From positions 161,357 to 225,356 of the forward strand of contig JADNRV010000090.1 in assembly GCA_015499995.1 (NCBI GenBank): a stretch of 64,000 nt of DNA, in the 5' to 3' direction. The translations under genes and the position numbers were made by a program. Under the pieces are notes generated by a model. The model saw only the letters and a list, made by a program, of their open reading frames with translations, did no database searches and was not told the DNA's origin. The DNA comes from Flammula alnicola (lineage: Eukaryota > Basidiomycota > Agaricomycetes > Agaricales > Strophariaceae). This document shows positions 50,297 to 63,022 of the stretch, piece after piece; position 1 is the stretch's first letter, and the number at the start of each line of letters is the position of its first letter.

Positions 50297-52233
50297 TCAT
50301 TGAGATTTGCCCGAATCTAAGCGTACCACGACCCACTTCCTTGTCAAGAGATTAAATATGGTGCCAAAAATACCTGCGATAAGAGTGCAGGTGAAGATGA
50401 TGACGTTATACGGCATGCTGAAGTCTGGTGTCGCCAAGTCAACCAGTAGGGCGGAGGTATATATTCGGCCATCCTTGGGCGAGAACGATGAAGCGTTGTT
50501 GAATAGCGCAACCGGCGTGAAAATCGCGGGCGGCAAGTCCCATCCTCGCTGGGCGTCTGGCGGATGCTCGGTATACCGCAGAAAGGCTTTCGTAACGTCC
50601 ATGGTAATCTGCACGGTCTTCTTCGGTGGAATGCGAACCAAGGCTTGGAACGTTGTAGGCCGAGAGTGTGGGACAGAGGGAATGTAGGCTATGTCGGATA
50701 TGATGCCATCTGTGGCAAAGAAGAATTGCAGGGCGTTAAAAACTTACAGGGCGAAGATCGCGGAGAGTGGACAGACCTTCGACAATTCCATCAATTCGGG
50801 TTTCCAACGTGTGCAAATAAAATTGTACAAGCCAGGGCATGGTTTCGAGATACAGCGCGTGTACTGTTTCTGATCGGTGATTGGTGATCATGACAGAAAG
50901 CCGACCCCAGGCCTGACTTGAACCTCTGAGTGTTCTTTTCACCGAAAACGGGGTCGTGCCAGAATGATATACCGGTGCTAAGTCACAATGAGAAGTGGTG
51001 CTGCGATGATGTAAACGTCACTCACGGTAATTAAACGCCTCAGGCCACTTGATTTCAACATTTAAAGGCTTTTCGACTAGACACGATTGGAATGAGGTAA
51101 AGAAAAAATAACACAGTTGATCACGCTTACTAGTTTTAACGTTATAAATTGCCAAACTTCCGTCAATCGATGATGGATCTGGCGTGATACCGCACAACCC
51201 ATTCTTGGGCAATGACACCACCACTTGGCTTGTTTGTGCGACCGGACACGTTCGGTCTATGGTGCGGTCGAAAAGAGACTGAATGGACCAATCTATGCCC
51301 AAGTGGCTGTTCAGTCATACGCCCAGTGACAATAAGTAGCGACGAACCTTGTTTTTGGCCTGATGTCGCCCGTAGAGGATCAGACACCGTCTGGAATGTC
51401 AATCTCAGTTCGACGCCTTTGCCTTCGCGCCACAACACATGCACACCCATCCCGTGCCAGTCGGCGTCAAACAGACGATGCGGGTTCAAGAGACTTGCGA
51501 TGCCCGAGAGGGACTTGCAAGGAAGAAGTTTGAGGAACGGCGTCAAATTTTCAGTGCAGACATGTTCCGAAGGTAAAGAAGCATGTCGAATTCTGTGAGG
51601 AACATCCCAGTTGGGAAGCATTCCTTCCGGGACAAAAGACTGCGAAGGTGACGTAGTTCGTAGTTCGTCCAGAGATCCAAGCGAGGCGCAGAATAGACCC
51701 GCAAGCGCGTTGCGAAGTCCTTTCCACCGCTCGTCGATCCTGACGCAAAGACGATTGTCAAATGCGAATCAGACGTAATTATGAGGTATCTCACGTTGTT
51801 GTTGCTCCATCACCCATCCACGCCCACAATTCAGCACCAGTCCCTACCCCCTTCTCTTCCGGGTAGCCCCATCGATCATAATTCCAATTTCCAGCGTTCA
51901 GCGTCAGGTGAAGCTCCGTCACCGCGTATTGTCGAAGAATCTGTCCCAATGCGAGAGGAAACACGGTATAATGTTGAGCTGCAAGGGTTGGTTAGTTTTT
52001 AAATGTCTGTATTCAACATTTTGACGCACATTCATCTGGTCTCTCTAGCGTTCTAGGATCTCTGGGGAAGCACCCTTCAGGAGGGTCGTGAAAGTGAATT
52101 GTGAGGCAACTCTGCCGTCTTGCAAGGTGTTGATTGTCAATTTCTCGTCAAATCGCTCTTGAGACGAGGCTAGTACTGTTAGACAGAGATGTATCAAGGT
52201 CAAAGGCCACAGAAGTCGCTGGCTGGCTACCAT
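50297..52233 (-). CDS. GPI16: GPI transamidase component PIG-T / Gpi16
   Basis: Essential subunit of the ER-luminal GPI transamidase complex, which attaches GPI anchors to proteins. The start at 52233 gives a signal peptide (WPLTLIHLCLTVLASSQERF). Conserved blocks follow: LQHYTVFPLALGQILRQYAV, ELHLTLNAGNWNYDRWGYP, NWDVPHRIRHASLPSEHVCT, ENLTPFLKLLPCKSLSGIAS, ADWHGMGVHV and PKNGLCGITP. Then come VYHSGTTPFSVKRTLRGSSQ, AWGRLSVMITNHR and PPAIFTP. Near the end is a single membrane span (VIIFTCTLIAGIFGTIFNLL) with a short cytosolic tail RKWVVVRLDSGKSQ. About seven to eight exons; intron lengths look normal. It is divergent from AFG2, with 484 bp between the starts. Confidence 0.93.
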
Positions 52234-52717
52234 TGCCCCTGCGCTGGCCGTGCTCAGCGTTGAGGTTGTCGGCGTCAGTCGTCGTCACAGGTCGTGACGA
52301 CGTGTTGTGTGTACATATTGTGGCTTCTTCCCGCTTTGGGATGAGCGAGCGGGGTTTGAATTTGACAACCAAAAAAAAAAAAAAATTCCGATCCTCCATC
52401 TAACTGTTGTCTGACTTGATTTCTAGGATATTCTGTATTTCGGAAGATTAGCCCACCTGGATACCCTAGGATTGGCTGTCGTCGCACTTTTCTGTGCTAA
52501 AAACAACGTGGTATTACCGGAAAATCTTCTTTGTTGTAAGTCCCTGTGACTTTCGATCTCTGTCAGCCTGCAGGCTCAGGTTCGTGGAATTGACTTAGTG
52601 GCGTAACTCTCTCTGCTCTATCAAAAATCGAGGGTGTTTACGGCGACGACCTCAACGTAACTTATGTACGATTGAAAGTTTATGCAAGGCTAGGTCTACC
52701 TAATATTTATTTTGAAG
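52234..52717. promoter_or_regulatory. Shared divergent promoter region GPI16 / AFG2
   Basis: 484 bp between two divergent housekeeping starts. A run of about 14 A at 52371-52384 could act as a nucleosome-excluding tract. No specific binding site was assigned. Confidence 0.4.
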
Positions 52718-55812
<3,095 letters not shown>

Positions 55813-57249
55813 CGATGGCGATCGCGAGAACGTGCTTGGGAAGTTAGAGAGGATACGACCATATCAAGCAGCTAATGGCCGTCCAATTAACGCAGCATGC
55901 GTGGTCTCATAACTCGATTCTGTCTTTGTTGCGTTTCCGCGGTTTACATAATTTTCGTTTTGACCGTTGTGGTCTTGCCTAACAATTCGAAATGAGGGTA
56001 CACTTTTGAACACCCTATAAATTTTGCAAACATTGAAGTGTCCGTATTTACGGCGTCTTGCCAACGGAATGTCTCCTGCAACCAACCGGGTGTCTCCGCT
56101 GTTCCACACGAAACCATACGGCGCGGAATGTTACCGACGAACATAAATGAAGGTGGGAAGTTCAGGATGAAAGAACGCAGGATAGTTCCGGGAGAGTTAT
56201 CTCAGAGGGCTCTGCCCATCATGATCTCAGCCTTGAGGCCAGTTGTGGCATTCCTGAGAATACAGAATCTTCAGAAAACCATCTAAATGTCGACGATCTT
56301 CTGCAAGGCCATCAGCTGACGAATATCTCACCTGAAAATTACCAGTATTGTCCGTTGGGACTGAATGGCGAAGTTGATCGTCATGACGAGAAGTGCGGAG
56401 CCGGGAAGTGCGAAGAAGATATATTTAATCTCGAGTCCGAACGGAAACCTATGAAGGAAATATAATAGGCATGTGTCAAGCCTGGGTGTTTTAATTCTGC
56501 GAATGAAAGGATATGAACGTGTGCCAATGCTATGAATCTTGCAGAATCAGGCAGAATCTTAGACGTCATTGGCTGCTGTCACGCGACAAAATGGAGGGTT
56601 TTTCATGTCACTGACCAGGACAAGACCAGGATTCCGCATTTATGACATCGAACCCCTCAAATTCCATCCGACGAAGTCTAACATAGCACGAAGAAGCTTC
56701 CCTATCCCACCTGTGGTAGCACATTCCGAAAGATCCGAACGCAAGGCGCTGCAGATGCCTGCAGGACAGCATGAAGTGTTCCGCAAATTGGCGACACGAG
56801 CAGGGATATTCCAGGACCGTGTCCTGATATTCATGCCACGGTACTACCACCTGCATGCATCGGCGGTGGACTTGTTGCGCAGTATCCAAAATTATAGTTG
56901 GAGGTTTTCTATCCTGGGAAGTGCCTCCAACAATTCCGGATTAATTCGTTTGTGTGATTCTAAAAGCTGTAGAAAGCTGTCATGAGTCAGTGCTAGTCAG
57001 CCGTCTCGAATGCCAGGAAGAGTAAACGTGAATGACGAAGTAGCACAACATCGCAATATATAATGAGAAATTCGAGTTTGGGTGCTAGAGTTCAATATGC
57101 GAACTACATCTGCAATTGAGAATATAGCATCATCCTGACGCAAAACTGCTGCTTTATAAATCTTAACGCTCAAATGGGTGAAACGATCATACGATTAGCA
57201 AATCGTGGCAACTTACATGCACGATCCAACGATGTGATAGCGCCTCGCG
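55813..57249. other. Intergenic, 1.4 kb
   Basis: An open frame at 56569-56985 (138 codons) has no recognisable domain and no splice partner. Otherwise nothing was recognised. Confidence 0.4.
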
Positions 57250-57762
57250 TCATTCCCATCCTCCCAAGGCGTACACACGAGATGCAAGATGGAGCCAGAA
57301 CGTCGAGGTCTCGTGGCCACCAACTTTCCAGGTGGGCTGCTGGGAGATTGGGAAGGATATATATATCGACATTGACAGGGTAGTCATCGTCAGCACGTGC
57401 CCAGTAAAGACGGGTAGTTTAGGAATGTCTTCTGGACGGAGTTCAAAGCTCATGGCGATTGCGAAGGACCTTGAGCTTAGGACAAGCGGTTCGGGAATCC
57501 ATGGATCGAGATAACCGTCGCTCTTTCGACGGTTATCGTGTGGATAATTCCTCCAGGATAATGAACCTATCGCAGATGGCACAAGCCCATGCCTCCGTCG
57601 AAGGTCTTCTCGCACTTTACGTGTCCATAGAGTACGCGGCCGCATTCGGTTCACAGGGCTCAGGATGCAGTACAAAAGTGCAGCGAGGTCGAGAGAATCC
57701 ATTAGATGCGCCAGAATCGGGCGATATAACTCCAATGGAAGATGTGGCAGCTCATTTATCAA
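57250..57762 (-). pseudogene. F-box gene remnant broken into three frames
   Basis: The 5' part reads MINELPHLPLELYRPILAHL, then DSLDLAALLYCILSPVNRM, a good Agaricomycete F-box start. Downstream the protein-like text jumps frames: CPKLKVLRNRHEL, then FELRPEDIPKL, then TRLYWARADDDYPVNVDIYI, LPNLPAAHLESWWPRDLDV and LAPSCISCVRLGRM. The jumps fall within about 60 bp (57420-57480) with no fitting introns, so at least two small indels have broken it. It abuts the palindrome cluster and transposase to its right. Confidence 0.55.
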
Positions 57763-57811
57763 CGAACTCTGGGAAGACGATGTTATCAGTATCAGTCACC
57801 TAATGCTGACA

Positions 57812-57927
57812 GTGATGTGCACATGCCTACTCTAGTAGAGTATTTAGGCATGTGCACATCACACTCTGAGCAGAGCACTCTAATGTGCACACGAATGCCT
57901 AATCATGTGCACATTAGAGTCAGCTCA
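57812..57927. repeat. Two adjacent long palindromes built on ATGTGCACAT
   Basis: Palindrome 1 has 18-nt perfect arms at 57812-57829 (GTGATGTGCACATGCCTA) and 57845-57862. An inner TACTCTA/TAGAGTA pair lies between them. Palindrome 2 has 15-nt perfect arms at 57877-57891 (ACTCTAATGTGCACA) and 57906-57920, extended by TGAGC (57867-57871) and GCTCA (57923-57927). The self-complementary decamer ATGTGCACAT occurs at 57815, 57850 and 57905, with a one-base variant at 57883. Placement just beyond the 3' end of the transposase gene suggests subterminal repeats of the element or a nested MITE. Confidence 0.8.
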
Positions 57928-58200
57928 GCACATGCTCAAGGCCATACAAGCCGTGCCGGCATATCCAAGGCATGCCTGCCGGCCTCTTGGTGCGCTTGTG
58001 GCGTGCATCCACACGCGCCTCCACACGCGCCTTGTGCGCGCTCAGGTGCGCCCATTCCCATATTTGTCAGCCCCCGCCGTTCCTCCAAGGGGCAACCGCC
58101 ACATACCATTCTGGGTAATGTACTTAGTAGCTAGATCCAGTAAATCATTAAACCGCGTAATAAGCATCAATAAAATGTAATGCTTGTATTTCTAAGGATA
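57928..58200. other. GC-rich repeat-bearing 3' flank of the transposase
   Basis: It contains alternating CGC/GTGC runs, including CCACACGCGCCTCCACACGC at about 58010, and no coding signal. Confidence 0.4.
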
Positions 58201-61200
58201 TTACAGTGCATCTACAGATATAGACCCGAGGGGTGCATTATGCTCAGCCTCATCTTGAAGCGGTGACACCTCGTCATCCTCACCATCGTCCTCCTCCCTC
58301 ATGCTACTACTACGTGGAACAATATCACAGCGACCTTCAGACTGTACATACTTTGCGACATTGCACCAGAGCATGCCACAGTGACGCGCCATCATCAAGA
58401 ATTGCTCCTGCTGGTTGAGCGCAAATGCGACCCGTCCTGCGTCGAACAGTGGGTCCGCCGGCACATTTGGAAGACACCAGCTAGCCAGATCCGCGGCGCG
58501 CTTAGACCAAGTTGCGGCACGATGGAGGAGGAACTGTTGAACGCGCCGCATCTCCTCCTGCAGCAGTTCGACTTCCTCCCTCCATCGGTCTTGCCGTGCT
58601 CTGCTCTTACACCACTCCACGCGGAGAACTAAAGGTGTAACATGTAGATATCAGTATAATCCGTCAGAAATTTCGAAGCATACACGCACTATCGTGGAGC
58701 GCCCCATCACCGTGCATCTGCTCGCCAACCCCCACATGCCTCCATATCCACGACAACATTCTATGACCCTCCAATGCGACCTCCTTCTCCGTCCCCCCTG
58801 ACTTCCTCCTTTGCTTCTTCCTCGCCTTCTCTGAGTCGTCATCTTCAGCCGCTGCTGCACGGATGTCACCCTTCTTCAGTTCTGGAACAAGGTTCTCCCA
58901 CCCCTCAACCCCTAATCGAGGCGCCAATCCAGCCAGCGCAGATCGCGCTGCACAGTATCGGTTTGCCGCAGCGTTGACCTTGGCCTGACACCTCACGACG
59001 ATGGTATTCGCTCGAGTATTTGCCACTTGGCCACGCTGAAACCGCGCCTTGTCGATGAGGACATAGGATCGAAGGCGGAGACCCTCGCGAAGATCGTCAA
59101 GCGCATCGGAGGCCTGTGCTTGGCGCAATTTCCATTCAATACTGAGCAGGCGCATGTCGCATGGAGTCGTGGAGGTCAGGGAGGAGGGAAGTCTGAGGAG
59201 CACCTCATGCGCGGGGATTTCCAGTTGTTCATCCATAGCGTCATGGGCACGAGCACGAACCATTCGTAGGCTGGGAATATACATGTGTTGAACCTCAATC
59301 CAGGCCTCGATCTTCCTCTTGAGTGTTGACATACGAAGCTTGAGGTTTGTCTTCTGTTTATCGGTAGCAGTAGTTGAGCTCAGACTTGCAGCGGTCATCG
59401 CCGTCTGACGTCTAGGATGTATGTTTAAATTGATATCTTATTGAATAACATAACTAGAGACTTACTGGCTCTCCTCAAGGTCAATGCCCATAGAAATAAG
59501 GTGGCTGGCCGATATTTCCTCGTGCATTACATATGCGACACCCAATGATGCGTCTGCATGTTCCTCGTCAGCAAGCTGAAGACGAACTGCATTTTGAGAC
59601 AGCGCTAGACAGGCTCGTTATAAATAAAAGAATAAACCATACATTAGTCTGGTAACACACCTTTAACACGAGTTTCCATTGGATTAGGAAGGCTGGTATC
59701 CTTCTCCCAGGCAGATAGCTCCACCTCCCATAGCGAAACATCCTCAGTGGGGAGCCTTTCTGTCAGCGCCTTGTGCAGCTCCCTATGCTCGACCATCTCA
59801 GGTACCGCATCTGTAATTCGCTTCAGGAGTATCGTCGCTAGAAATTTAAATGATCAGTTTCATTAAAATGTGCATAGAGGTGAATAACGCACCGAGCTTC
59901 ACCGTCTTCTTCCAGTTCCAGTCTCCGAAATGGTCATCGAGAGTATCACGGCGGGCCCCCGGCCCCATTTCCCGAGTGCTTGAAGCAATGGGATTGATGT
60001 GAGCCCATCCACGTTCAACGCCTTCGCCATCTGTTCGCCCAACTTTGGGATTGAAATTGAACGAATACTTGGTCTGGCATTTCAGGACATGAGCGGGAAG
60101 ATGGAATTTGGGGACCAGGAATCGATACGAGGTAGAGCTGTCGTGATTAACGCGCATCCAGGATGGGTAGATTTTGAGGCGTTCCCAGAGGTTGATGCTC
60201 CATTGGCAGGCGATATCATATGATATCACGACCTCGACCAGCTCCTCGAGCTCCACGCTTGAGCAAAAGAGATAATCCATATTCACGTAGCTAAAAATAG
60301 ATGCATTAGCAAACTTGTTCTATAAATATAAATGTCGTAGATCACACACCGTTCGCCCTTCTGGAGATCTCCAACAGAGCTTGGGCGCTTCATATCGTGC
60401 CGAGTACAATCCACAGTCCCAGCCCCAGATGCTGCCAGCCCATCCTTTCCCCTCTCTTTGTTGACAGCGTTGTGATTGGAGCAAGTGCTGGGCTATTGTA
60501 GCGTTCATCAGAGGCGGCGACCATGAAAGAAATAAATCGGTACTCACCTCCTATATTACGAGGGTTCCAAAAGTGTTTAAAAACTCCTTGAATTCACTCT
60601 CATGGACAAAGTATGCCCATCCATTGCTCAAGCTAGGATCCGAGGCATTATTGCTCACCATCTTCTGCTTCAATCGGAAGTTGGCATCCATTCCAAGGAA
60701 AAGAGTGTAGAGAAATCTAGAATGAGACATCAGTGACAATAGATAATGAGATTCAATCATTCACACCTTTTTTCGGGGGGTGCATCCCTCCAATCGCTCT
60801 CCAGGTTTACTCCGGGATGAGGACATGCGGGACAGAGCATGGCACATTCGCGTTGGCGCGTACCAGCTGCCCCAGAAGACTCGTGTCCACGTCCAGACCG
60901 CTTGAGCATCTTGATATTCCGGTACTGCCGGACCATTCTCATGAACGCACGGTAGCGATCCTAATCAAGGCAGTTAGATAGATACTAAAGCGGCCCACTG
61001 GAATGAAATAGTATCTCACGGGAATTGTGGTCGTCCCTATATTGTCTGAAAGTCTTGCCAAAGACTGATAATACTCGAACGCAGATGCCTTGGATTCAAA
61101 GGATAGAATTTGAAAGGTATTGAGAACCCGCAGAGTGGCGGCTGAGCGAGGAAATCCGACGGTGGATGGGTACCAGCCAAAGCGAAGCAGTTGGACGAAA

Positions 61201-62047
61201 TGGGGTGGAGGGGTACCACAGCCACAGTAGTTCAGCGTAACTTCATGTATGCCATTCGTCTCTATGACAGTAAATGTGTTGTGGGAAGAGCGGACAGGGA
61301 AGTGGCAGGATTCGCCCAGCGGATGGCCGAGCTGGAAGCAGAAGCCTAGTGACTTGAAGCTAGTCTTTGCGAAGTACCCTTCTTCCCGCCAGACCTGTTA
61401 CCACAAGGTAAGACATCCACATATGACATCAAGCAGGCAAACTGACCTCGATCCGGTGCAAGCCATTCTGAAAGTGCCTGCGAAGAAGACAGCCAGAGCA
61501 GTACAGCTCACGGCCATCACAGTCAATGCACCGGTAAACCTGCGCGCCAGTATCACCACAGTCACGGCAGGTAGGCGTTAAAGTGCCACGGCTCTCTAAT
61601 CGTAGGAACTCGGCGAGAAAGACTTCGCGATCGAGAAGCCACTGCCGCATAGGAAAGTCCTGCCAGAACATTATTAAATTTTGTAATAGACAACAAGACT
61701 GTACATACCCCTTTGCGCTGTTTGTGAGTAGATGATTTTGGAATGCTGGTTTCTTCCAGAAACTCTGCGTATGCTGGATCGATTGCATCGTCGACATTTG
61801 CCTCCCAAATTGGGGCAGAGGATGGGTAAATTGGGTCATATGGGTCATCCAATGCCGCGAAGTCGCCTGCATCAGTCAAATCGTCCAGCTCCACTTTACG
61901 GGAACGGTACCCCATTTGCCCGCTAGGCAGCATGCTGAAGGATGTCGAAAGGATAGGAGTGGATGCAGGCACAGGGGGATCAGGCTCGTCCGCGATGGAA
62001 ATCATGCAGCCATTGGGTGAGCGTTGGCGGCGCCGTCGTTTCGACAT
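58201..62047 (-). pseudogene. KDZ-family transposase with CxC2 zinc cluster, premature stop
   Basis: DDE-type transposase. The start at 62047 gives MSKRRRRQRSPNGC. About ten exons end at 58201. The N-terminal CxC2 cysteine cluster is CRDCGDTGAQVYRCIDCDGR followed by ELYCSGCLLRRHF. Later come LCPACPHPGVNLESDW, LGMDANFRLKQK (first acidic region), STCSNHNAVN, GTVDCTRHDMKRPSSVGDLQ, ISYDIACQWSINLWER (second Asp), PKFHLPAHVLKCQ and GRTDGEGVERGWAHIN (Glu region). The C-terminal part is a long charged helical tail. Exon phases fit throughout, but an in-frame TAG at 60551-60553 (minus strand) falls right after FLNTFGTLVI and just before a normal GT donor, inside the catalytic core; related proteins read through here. 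I therefore annotate it as an inactivated copy. Confidence 0.88.
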
Positions 62048-62239
62048 GTCAAGATAGTATTCTGTAACAGTATGAACAAATTCTACATAGGCAGTACATG
62101 GAATATTATGCACCATGAGCTCACTTGTGGGTTCTGTGGTGGCAAGATCTCCAGATTTCTGCCGGATCGGTTCATTTCAATGCCATACGCAACATTTGCT
62201 GTTGAATTTTCCTGGTGTCGCGGCCCACGTTCGTGCGAA

Positions 62240-62360
62240 ATTACATTACCCTCCCCTCGTTTGACCTTTTGCAATGCAGAAGTGCCGCAAAGATCGTGTG
62301 ATTGCATGCAAAGCGCTTATTCAACCATTATCCATGTTTGCTCCATGCGTGCATGTATTC
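62240..62360 (+). repeat. Repeat copy 1: ATTACATTACCC(C)n..TTTGACCTTTTG
   Basis: It reads ATTACATTACC, a C-rich patch, TTGACCTTTTGCA, and then TTATTCAACC about 45 bp further on. The same order of blocks is found again at 62759-62930. Confidence 0.5.
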
Positions 62361-62592
62361 AAACCTGGCGACCCGATCATTATGTACGGATGCAGTAGAT
62401 TAAACTGTAAAACCTTGTTCCATCATTGGTGCCTGATCGTCGTGATGGCACAGACGTCAGTTGTGGGTCCATGTCCACCGACACGCTCACTCGACGCAGG
62501 GTAGCTAGCTCATAGCTGTATGCAGTTCAACAGAACCACAGAAATTTCTTAGGAGATACTACTTGTGGGCATGTCTCAAGTGCTCTGAATAC

Positions 62593-62708
62593 ATACATAT
62601 GCGCGATGCGTGAATTTCAAACAATGAATTTCAACGCATCTGCGTGACTAATACATATGCGCGATGCGCGAATTTCCAACAATGAATTTCAATGCATCTG
62701 CGAGACTT
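62593..62708 (+). repeat. Tandem repeat, two 58-bp units
   Basis: Units at 62593-62650 and 62651-62708 are adjacent, equal in length and differ at only a few positions. Both begin ATACATATGCGCGATGCG and contain CAATGAATTTCAA. Each unit has GATGCG near its start and CGCATC or TGCATC near its end, so each could fold on itself. Confidence 0.8.
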
Positions 62709-62758
62709 CAGTATTGCAAAAAGCTTCTGGATTTTTTTTTCCAGGCGCACGTTTGCTC

Positions 62759-62930
62759 ATGAATACATTACCCCCCCCCTGTTCGACCTTTTGAGATGCG
62801 GCAAAAGGAATTCCAGCTCGGTCAGGAATATATTACCCGCCCCCTCATTCGACTTTTTGGACGCGGTGCCGGCAAAACTCAGCCGTGCCCTTATTCAACC
62901 GCTATCTGCATTGCTCGATGCATGCGGGAA
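62759..62930 (+). repeat. Repeat copies 2 and 3: GAATACATTACCC(C)n..TTCGACCTTTTG
   Basis: Two further copies of the C-run motif, one at about 62760 (TTCGACCTTTTG) and one at about 62826 (TTCGACTTTTTGG). The latter is followed by TTATTCAACCGCTATC, as in copy 1. The segment is therefore a diverged duplication of 62240-62360 in direct orientation about 0.5-0.6 kb away. Confidence 0.5.
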
Positions 62931-63022
62931 CATGCGGCGGCGGCCAGCATATTCTGAATGTGGCGATGCTCATGATAACAGAGCTGCATTGAGGAAATAC
63001 GCCTAATACCTAATACATTTGA

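Larger units (their letters stand above)
57812..62960 (-). mobile_element. KDZ (Kyakuja-Dileera-Zisupton) DNA transposon, bounds approximate
   Basis: A transposase gene of the KDZ class, flanked on one side by a palindrome cluster and on the other by tandem and duplicated repeats. I could not identify terminal inverted repeats or a target-site duplication with confidence. The only candidate is a short inverted match, CAGAGCACT at about 57871 against AGTGCTCTG at about 62579. The element is probably dead, because its transposase carries an in-frame stop codon. Confidence 0.6.
62048..63022. other. Transposase 5' flank, repeat-rich, no gene
   Basis: Between the transposase start and the end of the oxygenase gene. 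It contains the C-run repeats and the 58-bp tandem repeat listed above. An open frame at 62692-63006 overlaps the repeats and has no domain. Confidence 0.5.

Noticed and set aside
56569..56985. 138-codon plus-strand frame
   Set aside because: No motif. The opposite strand has a similar-length frame over the same bases, so there is no strand preference.
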